Of a stretch of DNA of 64,000 nt, positions 50,085 through 61,900 are shown one piece after another. The notes under the pieces were generated by a model that was given only the letters and a program-made list of their open reading frames with translations, searched no databases and had not been told where the DNA came from. Position 1 is the stretch's first letter; each line of letters begins with the position of its first letter. Origin of the DNA: Himantopus leucocephalus (lineage: Eukaryota > Chordata > Aves > Charadriiformes > Recurvirostridae); the NCBI GenBank assembly GCA_003993805.1, contig RSEF01000031.1, positions 25,622,556 to 25,686,555 of the forward strand, in the 5' to 3' direction. Made by a program: the position numbers and the translations under genes.

Positions 50085-53000
50085 AACTAAATTAGAAGCA
50101 GGATCAGGCTGCATAAGTTCATTAATTTAGTGAAAAGAGATCTAATGAATAAGTAACTCCACAAACACCCAGCACAATGATTTCTATTTGCAACCTCAAA
50201 GGCTCCTCACTCCAGCTGCTTGTCAGGCAGACGAAGCCTGTCATTCACTCCTTTGTAACTCTACCCATTGTCCAAAAAACCTTTTCTTCTATGGAGAAAC
50301 CCCTTATTTTGTTCTTATGGAGAAACCTTTAAGAGCTGAGAGAGGGAAAGGGAGCCTTTACCTCAAAACAAAGGGAAATAGAGCTTCTGCCAGCAGGAGG
50401 CTAACAAGCAAATGACAATTTCTATCTCTAGGGTCCGAGTACAATCTCTGCAGGCAGTGTCAAGCCCTGTGTCAGCTCACTGCCCTGCCAGCCTTCTACA
50501 ATGGGTCAGGATGTCTGCTTGGGAGAACAAAACCTTCCTCCTCCGGGAGGCCGACTTGGCCAGCTCCCGGGCACAATGTTCCCTGGCAGGGGCCGTTCAG
50601 CATGGTACCGCTCCGCACCCCTGAGGCTGGCTGATGGCCTAAATAACGGCGAATTATAGCTGTGTTGAAACAATCAAGTACCAATAACAGCAGAGGCGGA
50701 GCATGAGGGCATGCCATGTGGACTCTGTTTACCATTTAATGTTATGTATTAATAGTCATTATATTGTAAAATAATGTAAGGTCTGTGCCAGATGAAAACA
50801 TGACTTGAATTTGCCCAGCACGTTACAACCGCAGAGAAGACCAGGGAGTTGGATGGCTGCACTAAAGCAAGTCGTTTAACATCAGAAACTAAGCCAGCTG
50901 CAGGGGGCTCTTTCTCCAAGCTTTCTAGGCAACTCCTCTTGATTGACTGGGAGGAGAAGGGAGAAATAGTTTCTCTGCAAAGCAGCTCTATTAAATCCAT
51001 CTCAGCAAAGGCCAGAAGGAATCTTCTCCCATTGAAAACATGAAAAAAAAAAGAAAAAGAGGGGAAGAAAAAAAAAAAGCTAATTTAATAACAAGATGGA
51101 AGAATTGCACAGAGAGCAACTCTAACACATGGACCCTCCTGTACCCTATAAATGTATCACATGAGAGAGAAGACCATAAGGAAGTGAATGAGCGGCTGTT
51201 GATATGACACACCTAGACATGGTTCAGAAGCACAGAGGAAGGTGTCAGCAGCTGTGGCATTCAGGACTCTTTCTGAGAAACCATAATTCAGAGTCATTCT
51301 GGGTTGTCTTCTTTCAGCATTTTTCTAATGACATATATTTTTTTTTCTGCCTACTCCCTTTAATATTTTGAATTCCTGGACAACCACATTTGTAACAGAA
51401 GAGAATGGCTGCAGAATGAGCAATGAGGTAAGTCTGTCTCATTTACTGCATATAAAATACAGCTTGAGTTCTGTGATAATACACTGCTGGGAAGTCACCT
51501 CCAGTGATTAATGCTACTGGTTTCGAGAGAAGCATGAATTTTGCCCTACTCATGTAAGAAGGAACCTTCCATTAACTTCTAAGAGGATTGCAAGCTTTTA
51601 TACTCAGACCTCAGAGGGGAAAAAAGAAAAAAAGGAGGAAAAAAAGAGCCATCAAGAGATGCTACAGTCAAATTCATCAAAGTGAACCAAGCAAGAGTTC
51701 CTCCTTTACGTGTTCCAACAAACATACTCTTTATTTTTAAATGGTCTTTTAAGACATGCTTCATAATCATTCTTTGAAACAAATAATTCCCTTTCTGCCT
51801 CTGCAAGGCAGAAAATAAAAGAACAGCCCTTTTTGTGATAAGAGCATCTAAAAGAGTAAGAAGTGTTCTTTTTTATGGAACTGACCTTTCAATAAGTAAA
51901 AACAAAAAGAGCATTTATTATAAGTGATCCTCTGCCAACAGCCCCCATGCCTGTTACCAATTTCAAACACTTTATGTTCTCCCTCCAGAAAGGCTTTGTA
52001 CTCTTTGCCACTCATTAGAAGATGGCTATTGTAAATAGCACTTCCAGCATTAATATTAAATATGGAAAGAAATACGTTTAAACCAGGTTATGGCTGTAAG
52101 GCAAACTGACAAAAGCCAGAAAATTCGTAAGTTAAATCCAGCCCTTAGCTCATGCTGTTGTGAAAACACACAGGTGGGAGTTAGTGAGGCGCCCAGGGTC
52201 AGCGCAGAGTGTGCACTTCCTGGCTTTTGTCAGATGGGGTCAAAAACATCATCGACCTGACCTAAACACCAGATTTGCCAGGTTTAAAAACAGCCATGCA
52301 TGCAGGGAAGAGGGAAAGACGCACCCACCTTCCCCCTCTGGCTGCCCTAGCTTCAGGGAGGGATGGTGCATAGCCACGGTGCCTGCCCTGGCACCCAGGG
52401 ATGGAGAGCATGTCCCAGTCGTGACCCACCACCTCCTGGGGTGGACACCTCCCAGCACACACACCAAGGGTTGTCCCCTGCATAGCGAATGGTATTATTT
52501 CTTCAGCTTGTCCTTATGGAAAAAGAATCAAGTGCTCTATTTCAGTCATGCCAAAATTCCCCTCGTCTTCACCTCACGAGCATGACGAGCTCTTTTTGGG
52601 CAGGAGGCAGGTGTACAGGCTGGGTTTGAAGGACTGTGCTGCTGGGGTGCCTGAGGCAAAAGGGCTTGACAGGGTGGAGGGGCTGCTGGGGCCAGCCTGT
52701 AGCACTCACACACCCCTTCAGACACCCCAGCGCCACACAAGGGACAAAACCCCCTGTTCTTCCCTAGCAGGAGGGACTTGGGCTCCTCACGCTGGAGCAC
52801 AGCTCTTCTGCTCAGCAGCCTGTCCCCAGCTGGCTAGGGCCACCTGCCTGGCCCTGCAACAGCGCCGGCAGCGTGCCGGTAACTCAAGGAGGCAGAGCAA
52901 GGGTGAAGGGCTTGGAAAATGTTCATTTCATTCTAAAAGTTAAATTACTTTGATGAACACTGACTTGACAGTCAATACTGAAGTTGACTCTCCTAGCAGG

Positions 53001-55819
53001 CAACAAGACAAACTGGGAGGGGACTGGAGGAAGGAAGGGGGACTTACCTAGAAATATTTTTACTTTTGTAGGAAGTTTTTCTTGTTCCCACATGGATGTT
53101 ATATATGTAAAATCAGTGGGCTCTGGTACTCACTTCTAGAACAAGAAGGTGGTAGCTAATCCCTGCATTGTCCATGAGAGGGGAGGAAAAATATCTGGCC
53201 CTAAATCCTTTTCTTTTAACCAAAATGTTGGGGGGGGNTTTTTTTAAACAAAAAAGTGGGGGGGGGGGGGAGAAAAAGTTGCAGTATCATAACTAGTATC
53301 TTATTTAAACTAGGTTAATTAAATGGCATCAAACTTCCTATCATTAAAAACACACTGTACATAGTTGTATTTATACTAATTCCTGTCAGTTTAAGTTAAA
53401 TTGAAAAGAGGCTGAATCAAGCTGCACTCAGGCTGTCAGTGCAGCTTTTTGGACCAGTGCATCTGACACACACCTTCTCCTAACCCAGTGCAGATCTCAC
53501 CCAGAATACCCTCAGGACACAATAAATATTTAATTGTATGACAAATATTTTATCTGCCTCGGGAGGCTGACAGGAATACAGGTGGTCAGCTGAGCGCAAG
53601 CTGAGAGAAAACAGGTGAGTCAACCCCATACTGAAGTGTTAGTTTATTATTCCATGACGCCCAGTCTTTGAAGAAATACATCTTTCATAACCTAGGAGAA
53701 TAAGGAGGAGGCTGCTTATGGAATTAAATTTTCCCAGCTTCTAATTAGAAGGAGAGTAATTGCAGTGTCATTTATAGAGATCTCAATAATTTATTTCATT
53801 TTCAGGACAGGTACATTTGTGCAGTGTCATTTTCATTCATATGCCAACCAAAACAGGACACTTTTCTGTTTTTTGTTTGCACTACACGTTTTCCTTCCCT
53901 TTAACCCTTTATTTAAAGGTGCATTTTGGCACCTTTCCAGCTGGGGAAAAAATAAATAACGAAGACATATTAAGCATTGAAAGTGACAAAATGGAACATT
54001 TGAGATTTTTTTTTTTTTTGAAATTTTGCTTCTGTTTTATTTGATTGGGCTTTTTTTCTCCTTAAGTAACACATTATTATTTGAAGCAATACAAACTTAC
54101 AGCTTTTTCAGCTGTCATTTACCCATTTCATTGGTGCTTTTCAACAAAAATAAAGAAATAAATAAAACAATGATGCATTCAGAAAACCACTAAAACACCG
54201 TAACCATTTACTCATGGCCTGGAGTCTTTTTTTGGTATTTTAGGTAAGAAAAAGAAAGTCCCCTCTACTTCAGGCTCAAAGTCTAAATTAGAGACAATAT
54301 CATCTAAGTGCACACTACATCAAAGCTGAGACTTCAATTAATTCCAGAGTTATTTATATAAATGCAAGTTTCTCATTGGCAAAGTACCACTGAAGGGCCT
54401 CAAGAGGAACATGGAGGCAACGAGGGGAATTCCATCATTCCCACCCTCCAACCTCCTCTCCTGGGCACAGGACCAACACCAAGAAAATAATACAGTCACC
54501 AAATATAGCACAATGGGCTTTTTCCTCCTTAATTACCTTTAAAGTTCCCAGCCGAGCACAGAGACCCCACACAGGCTTTCTATGCTACGTATTAGCACCG
54601 GTTCAGCTGAGTGATGAACCTCAGAAAATAAAGGCTTCATAATGGAGCTGCTGACACAGCAAAGAGCAGCCCCGTATAACGAAATGGTTTCAGAGCGGCC
54701 GCCTTACTCCATCGTTTTGAGGAGAGGCGTTTCTGCCTTTGAAAGCCTGCCTTTTGTGTTGCTCACACTCCTACAGGCTGCTCCCTGCCAGACTGTTTGC
54801 TATTCTTTGGAGGTTTCTGCTGCTTCCTACATCAGATGGAATTTACCTTCATGTAATTATTTGTTCTGGGAGCTTTGATCTCCACTTCCCTTGTAACTGC
54901 AATGTAGTCATACTTTGAACTACAAGAAAGTACCAATTTAAGGCTCTTGCTGCAAACATCATAATGGTTAATCCTAACAAAAAGGTGTTAATTGGTCTCC
55001 TGGTGATTCTAAGCCGCAGTCACAATAGGTTCTTATATTTGTTTACCACCACTGTATTTCCTCCTCATCCCAGTAAAAGTGCGTTAGATCTGATAACCTT
55101 TTAGGCAGGCTTCTCCTTTTTCAGCTCACGTTACGATTTAGGACAAACCCCAAGTATCCGTCAATGTCGGAGGAGCGGTTCTGGCCAGACCCGATGTGAT
55201 TACCGACTCCGAACTTCACAACGAGCCGTCTCAGGCTCTGTACTCATGAGTAAGAAGTAAAAATTTAAATGACTCCAAAACTCTTTCTGAAGCACAATAG
55301 AGCCTCTGTATGAGACGAAAGCTGTTTCTTCATATAATACATTCACCCAAACCTTTGGCCCTGACAGAGATATCACAGAGCTGGGGAGGAGCATTATTCT
55401 GTTTCATTTTTGGATCCATCTCCTGCTTAGCAGTCCAAGAAATTTAAACTGAAGAAAACGCTCAAGCTTAAATAGCTCAAACTAATGAAAATGTCTCATC
55501 ACTGTGGACTGTGCTGTCGGGTTTTCAAGAGCTTTTTTTATTATTAAACGGGTTGTTTTTATAATAAAGCTCTGACAGAAAACACCTTCCCAGCAGAAAA
55601 CCAAACTACAGTCCTTACTCCTCGCGGCGAGGCCATGTATTTTATTTGTCTATATGGAACATGGTGTGCTTTTAAGCACTTGCTGTGCAAACATGTCTAT
55701 GGCATTAACCATGGAAAACTAGGCTTGTTTGCTTTCTGTCTTACACAAACAGGGTCCTTACTTTTAACATAACCACTGAATTCTGGTCACAGTCAGATAC
55801 ACCATATCGGTCTCTCTCG
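50085..55819. other. Noncoding unique sequence with regulatory-looking blocks
   Basis: No gene is recognised. A purine-rich run lies at 51,040-51,079, GC-richer sequence at 52.3-52.9 kb, and a G/T/A homopolymer patch with one N at 53.23-53.27 kb. Candidate conserved blocks near 50.64-50.96 kb and 55.4-55.75 kb, and a CpG-dense patch near 55.13-55.24 kb, are described in the findings. Long ORFs here overlap on both strands and show no motif. Confidence 0.5.
53228..53272. repeat. Homopolymer patch with an unresolved base
   Basis: A G run, a single N at 53,238, a T run, AAACAAAAAA and a second, longer G run follow each other. The lone N inside stacked homopolymers points to a base-calling failure, so lengths here are unreliable. 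Confidence 0.85.
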
Positions 55820-55919
55820 NNNNNNNNNNNNNNNNNNNNNNNNNNNNNNNNNNNNNNNNNNNNNNNNNNNNNNNNNNNNNNNNNNNNNNNNNNNNNNNNN
55901 NNNNNNNNNNNNNNNNNNN
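55820..55919. other. Assembly gap (100 N)
   Basis: This is the third run of exactly 100 N. The left flank ends in 'ggtctctctcg' and the right flank begins 'gtgacatatttgagtatt'. No repeat family is recognised on either side, so the cause of the gap is unclear; a simple CT repeat is possible. Confidence 0.95.
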
Positions 55920-58900
55920 GTGACATATTTGAGTATTTGAGTGAAGACACTGGAACTGATTTTGTCAGGCCCTCAGGCTATTTCTCAGTGCAATGACAAA
56001 AGGACCAGACAGAACTGTAATTTCGGTGCTCAGCTTGCATATTCCTGGAGTGTAGAGGAGTCGGCTTTTCAACAAAAGATTACTCAAAAGATAAACATGG
56101 AAATGGCACAGGACACCAACATCCCACCGTGCTCTCCCACCGTGCTCTTCCGACCTCCTAGGGACATTTCAGCAGTCTCAGTGATGAGCAAACTGCCAGC
56201 TCTCCCTCCCACTTTCCCGTTTGGTATTCTCACAGGCAATTAAAATATTTTTGTTTACTTCTGCTAGGCTAGCCCTTCCCACTGACCAGCTCTCCCGAGG
56301 ATAGGTTTCCTGTTGCACTCTTCCTGTGATTAGAGCACTTCAGAGTCAAACACTTCAAAAGTCCTGCTGAAAACACCAGGAGAGCACCGGCTGACCGAGG
56401 ACAACTCTTGAACCCTGACTGAACTCCCGATTCCTCCTGGTGGATAGGGCTGTAGATTTACTGCGGCACGATTGCTGTCAAGGTACAACCCCGCGAAGAG
56501 TGCTCTTGAAGACCCGTGCAGCCTCCCTGCAGAGAGCCTGTCCTCCCTCCCAGCCCCATGTGGAGGGGCCTCTCTCCCCAAGAGTGGTCCTTCTTCCTCC
56601 AGCCAAGGGATGCCCTTCCTCTCTCTCCCCTAGAAAAGCAAGACAGATCTGTATTCCCCAAATTATCCCTGTAGACAGTCTGCGCTACGCAATGCCTCCC
56701 CGGTGCTCTCCTGCACTCAAAATACCTCTAAGCCTGTTGATAAGCAGACAAAATTGTATCATTATGACGCACTTCAAACTGCCTCGTAAGCATGGGAATT
56801 CAGAAAGGGAGTATCGATTGTGGGAGAGGAAACTATGTCCAGCAAGCCTGATGGGAATAGGGTGACCTACGTATAGGATCCAGGCTGGGGGAAAGGCAAT
56901 GCTTTTTCTTGCTCAGCCGCAAGCAAGGAGCTCACTCCCCTGGTGCTCTACATGTCCAAACCAGGAGCACTTAGTAATGCTCTTCTATCAGTAAAGGCTT
57001 TAGTGAGTTGCTACGCACATGCATGCACACTCAGTTGCAAGCTCCTATGCCAGGGTTATAGCAAGATGGCAGCCCTGAAATGAAAACACCACTATGAGGG
57101 TTTAAGTTGGAAAAAACATTTGTTTTTCTTCTTCACGTTTGTTTTGCATGACTTCCTACAATCTCCTGAATACAATCCAGACCTTTGGCAGCTGCAAGCC
57201 ACGGTCTGAGGCGTTGATAAATTTATTTTGCAAAATATCTGCAGTATTCTCATTTCATCACAATGCCCCCTGTGAGTGAGGGGAAGGGGCAAAAGATCTG
57301 TCTGATTTCCCAGAGATGTTACAATTTAGAGCTTATGCATTTCACATCTGGGGAAGCTGACAGTCACTCTGAAAACGTTTCTGTTCTCACAGTTAAAACT
57401 TGAATCTGTGCCTTCTTTTTCTGGCTCCTACAGGCTGTTTTGTGCTCAGCTTTTCTTGTTTTTTTATCTACTGCCATTAGATAACTAAACATTACATGGG
57501 ATTTTGTTATGTGATGGTTGTTGGTTTTTTGTTTCGGGGGGTGGTGATGGTGTTATTTCTTCTAATTGACTTTGAAATGAAAAAGCTTTTAGAACAAGCT
57601 ACGCAATATCATCCCAGTTCTCCTGTTCCCAGGATATTCACAGCCCCACCTTCCTAGGAAAACAAGGGGGTTTACAACAGCAACTTGATACAATAAATCT
57701 AATCATAATCATAAGTCACACTTAAGAGTTACATTTCAGGATTATGTAGTTTTAGAAATGAGTCTGGGTGCTAAAAAAAGAGTAAAAACCGTGCTGTGAC
57801 AGATGACAAGTCAAAGTTTAACGCCTTTCATTTCAAAGTGCAATTCTTAGCTGGGAGAACAGGCCTCTACTGTATCTTACATAAACATCCCCTTGCAAGT
57901 TAAGTGTCTGCAAAAAGTCAGTCATAGCAGTTTTTTTCTCACCTGGGCACTTCACGGTACATCCTTAAAGCCCTCAGCTCATATTACAGCATGAACATGC
58001 AAGGGGGGGGAATTAAAATTACATGACTACCTGGAGTAAAGTGGAAGAGGCTGAGACAAGTTTTCTGCTGTTATAACTCTTTCAAAGTCACAGTCAGCAG
58101 AGAATTTCAGTCATGTCCTGGGCTTGGCACCAAGGGGTTTTCTTTGCTGAAGAACAGGGCTTCTGGTAGCAATGCTCCCTCCTCACCTTCTTTGCTTTAT
58201 TTACCCCGCTTGGTAAAAAATAATCCAAGGGAATCATGTTTTAAGGCTGCCTGTAGCAGAACTTCACAGTCTTTGATAGGTTCATCCACCCAGGACATGT
58301 ACAAAGGTAGGAATTTCAGGCAGGAAACCAGGGCTCAGAGACAGTAAACAATAGTTTAGTGTCACTCACAAAGGTTGTGGGAAAACAATCTTTCTGTGGG
58401 GTCTGTTCAACATCAAACACACACTTGAATCAGACCCTATTCTAACCCTTCTTTGCAGGACTCGCAGTCTTAACCAGCACTGATGCTTATTTGTAGAAAA
58501 ACAATTTTCCTAACCTTAGTTTTAATTACTGATGTCTCATATTCTAAGTCAATCCAGAGCAAAACTCCTGATCAAAGTCAGCAGTAAACAAGGCCATCCC
58601 CAGTTATGAAGGGGGTGGCAATGCATTCAGATTCCTTGCAGTGCTGTTGCACTACGTGTCACTTAGACACCACAGTGACAGGCAAGGCAGATATCTCGGG
58701 AAACTATTCCTTTGTGATCTTCTAGTCACTCTTCCATTCCTCAGCTGAAGAAGCAACTCTGTCTCTCAAGCCACACTTCCTCAGAAAGTACTAATATAAT
58801 TACTAAATATTAAAAAATAATCATCTAGTGTTCATGTTTTCAGGGAGCTATGCACATAAACCTGTTATATCTGCAACTGAAAATCTCTAAGGACAGGTTC

Positions 58901-61900
58901 TTTCCTTTTAAATGTCCTGGTACTTCCAGCTGCCAGCATGGGAAGTCAGCATTTCTGATAATGCACAAATGAAAAGGATGGAGCTGAGAGTGGGAGCCTA
59001 CATCATTATGGTAAATTAAAACAAATCTTTGAAAACTAAATGATAATTGGATTAGTTCTGACTGGCATACTCTATCCATTCTCTGAAAGCCTGTGGCTTG
59101 CACCATGGCTATTAGTCTGCATACTGTTATTTCAAAATGAGGAAAGGAACCCTACTTTATTCTAGAGGCAGCATCCAGTGCAAGGCTGCATATAGTCTGT
59201 ATGGGTAATGCTTGAAGAATCCCCAGTTCAAGATAAGAAGTAGGCCATTATTTCCCAATATGTAATCCTTTCCTTAATACCTGCATTTCCCTTCATACCT
59301 CCTACACTCTACAATATTCTCATATCCTTCATCACCACCTTCCCATTTTTTATACACATCTTGCCCGTGTCCCTTCCCCCTTTGTCACAATGGCCTTGGT
59401 TTACTGAATTTTCCTACACAACACCATAAATCTCAAATATAGGTCACACTCAGACTGTAGTCGACCTACCTCACCGACATCCCCCCTGCAGCACTCCAGG
59501 GTCCCCCAGCTTCCCTACCTAGACCACACCATAACCCTCTCAGTTCCTCCCCACATCCCCTGGCTCCTGCAGCAGCAGCCTCAGCTAACCATCTGTCTCC
59601 TGTGCTCCCTACAGCACCTTCAAGATCCTTCCCCACTATCCTCCTACCAGCCCATTCCTGACCCCAGTTCCACGGTGACATTTGCCAAAGAGCAGCATAT
59701 ATGCCCCATAGCTGGTGTGGAGCCACCCAGGCACTGGCTGGTCCACATGTGGCAATAGGCCCGACCACCCAGGAATTCGGGAATGGGAACAAGGTGTGCA
59801 CCAACAAGCCTGCCAACTGCTGCCTCTCAGGCAGCCAGTGTGACACCCTGCCTACCAGATGCCTGGCAAGTCCAACAAATGTCTTCAAGGATGGCATCTG
59901 GTCCCCAGGCCTCTGCTGCTCCCGCCGGGTGCCATTCAGTTCACTGGGAGTTTTGCCAGCTGTTTGCATGAAAGTGGGATCGCATCCCGATGAACAGAAC
60001 AGGCACCAGCCTCCCTCTCCCATGATGTTACCTCCACATAGCATCATTATAACCTGACTGCAGTCTTATAAACGCTACCTCCCTGCTCTCCTCTGGTGCC
60101 CTTTCTTTTGGAAGATGCCCCATGTGCAGCCACAGAGCTCCTTCTTCATTCTCTTTGGAGAAGTCTTCCTTGTCAAGATGCAAACAAAAATCTCAATGTG
60201 GGGATTAGGATGCAGAGGGGCCGAGTCCCCTGTTTTTCATTCTGAGTGTGCTCCCACAATATCTCCCTTGTGCTCATTTGTTCATCTGTATGCCTCTGCT
60301 GGCTGTCTAACATCCAGGGTACACATGCTTTTTGGGGATGGGGACTGCCTTTTCATCCTCTTCTTGTACAGCATCCCTGCTCAGGATCACAGTCATCAAA
60401 ATAGTTTAGTTAACAATCCAGTAAAGTCTTACCAGACATTCAGTTTACAAACATATGAGTGCCTGAAATTAGAAACAAGAGGCTTTGCCACCATCTGCTC
60501 AACTGGAAATCGTTGGGTTTACGTTTCTTTTAAGAAAATTGCTCATGGGGAAGAAAGGCCATTCAGTGAAAATGGGGAGTGAGCCCTTTTCCCAACTGTT
60601 GACAAGAAGTCTTGATTCAAAACTTTCCATAAAGCATGTAGGGAACCCTGCCATCTGCCCAGAGGTGAATTCACGCTGACCTTGCCAAAATGAGGTGGCT
60701 TTTTTATTTCCTGTTACCATCTTCCGCACTTCTAAATCCCCAGGAACGGTCTGCAGGTGCATTCCAGAGGGGATATTGAATATTTTATTGACAGGCAAGT
60801 ACTAAAGAACTGGTTCCCATAGTCACTATCTGCAAAAGTCTTCCCCTCAGGGCTCATGCAACATGGGGGAACATGTCCCTTTCTACACCGTCGCTGCTGA
60901 GAACAATGCCAGGGAAACCTACCGCTTCCAGTGAGGCTCATAAATCTCTCTGTTGATCCCTGACAGTTTCACTTACCTTGAAGAAAGAACAAATACACAT
61001 GCTTGAGATGAGCATTCCTAACTCATTATCAGGCCTTTAGAAAGGTGCCAGCTGCATTATCTAAAAATAGCTCAGGTACCCATGAGAAAAAATTTACCTG
61101 CCAAACTCTGAGTAAGCTGGAGAGCCTATTGCCCAATATGCCTCTAACAGCTACTCTGAGAGGCGAGCACTCTCACACCTCAGAGGTTTGCATATGAACT
61201 CTCTGAAGAGGAGGGATTTATAATTAATTCATTAGAGTAAACACTTTGTTACTGGGATAGCCATCAGTGCACAGTTCTCTTTAAACTTCTCGTATTCAAG
61301 GCTCTCTGTGGCCCACCACATCTGCACTGGATCTTGCATCTCACCGTGCAAATATTTCAGGATCATAATGGTCTTCAGTACAGCATCTGTCATACAGCAA
61401 GTCCCATTTGGACTAGTTAATGCTGCCTGATTGACTACAACAGCTCTCTTATCCCTCCAATCATGCCAATTCACTGACTCCTTTCAATGCTTCTGCCATG
61501 ACTCTCTATGTATAGGCGAGGCACCAGACATGGCTTTGTAGTGAATCAAATACTTCCTGAGAACTCCTTTTTTTCACACAAATCCCAATCCCTAGCCATG
61601 CCAAGAAAACAGATAACTAGTCAGTGTTCTGTCTTGCCATCTTGTCCAAGTCCATATGCAACTTGCCTTGTTTCTTTTGTCCATTCAAAATGTCTCTCTT
61701 GTGTACTGCACACTTCTTGGACAAAGCTGTCTTTTTTCATGGCTCATGCAGCCACATACACATGGGAATGGCCATGTTAGCAGTGCTGAAGCATGTAGCT
61801 CATAACACATTTTCTTGGCAAAGCTGTTTTAGAAGTTCTCATTCATCCCTCCCAAGAGCTGCCTATTCCTCTGCTATGCCAGAGCTTTGTGTGCCCTCAG

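Noticed and set aside
53550..53613. GTGAGT donor after a short open plus frame
   Set aside because: Stops occur in two frames, the acceptor is weak and the peptide is not distinctive.
59466..60047. Longest ORF of the window, 193 codons on minus
   Set aside because: It lies in GC-rich DNA, is rich in Gly, Trp, Ala and Arg, overlaps long ORFs on plus and shows no motif or convincing start. It is probably chance.
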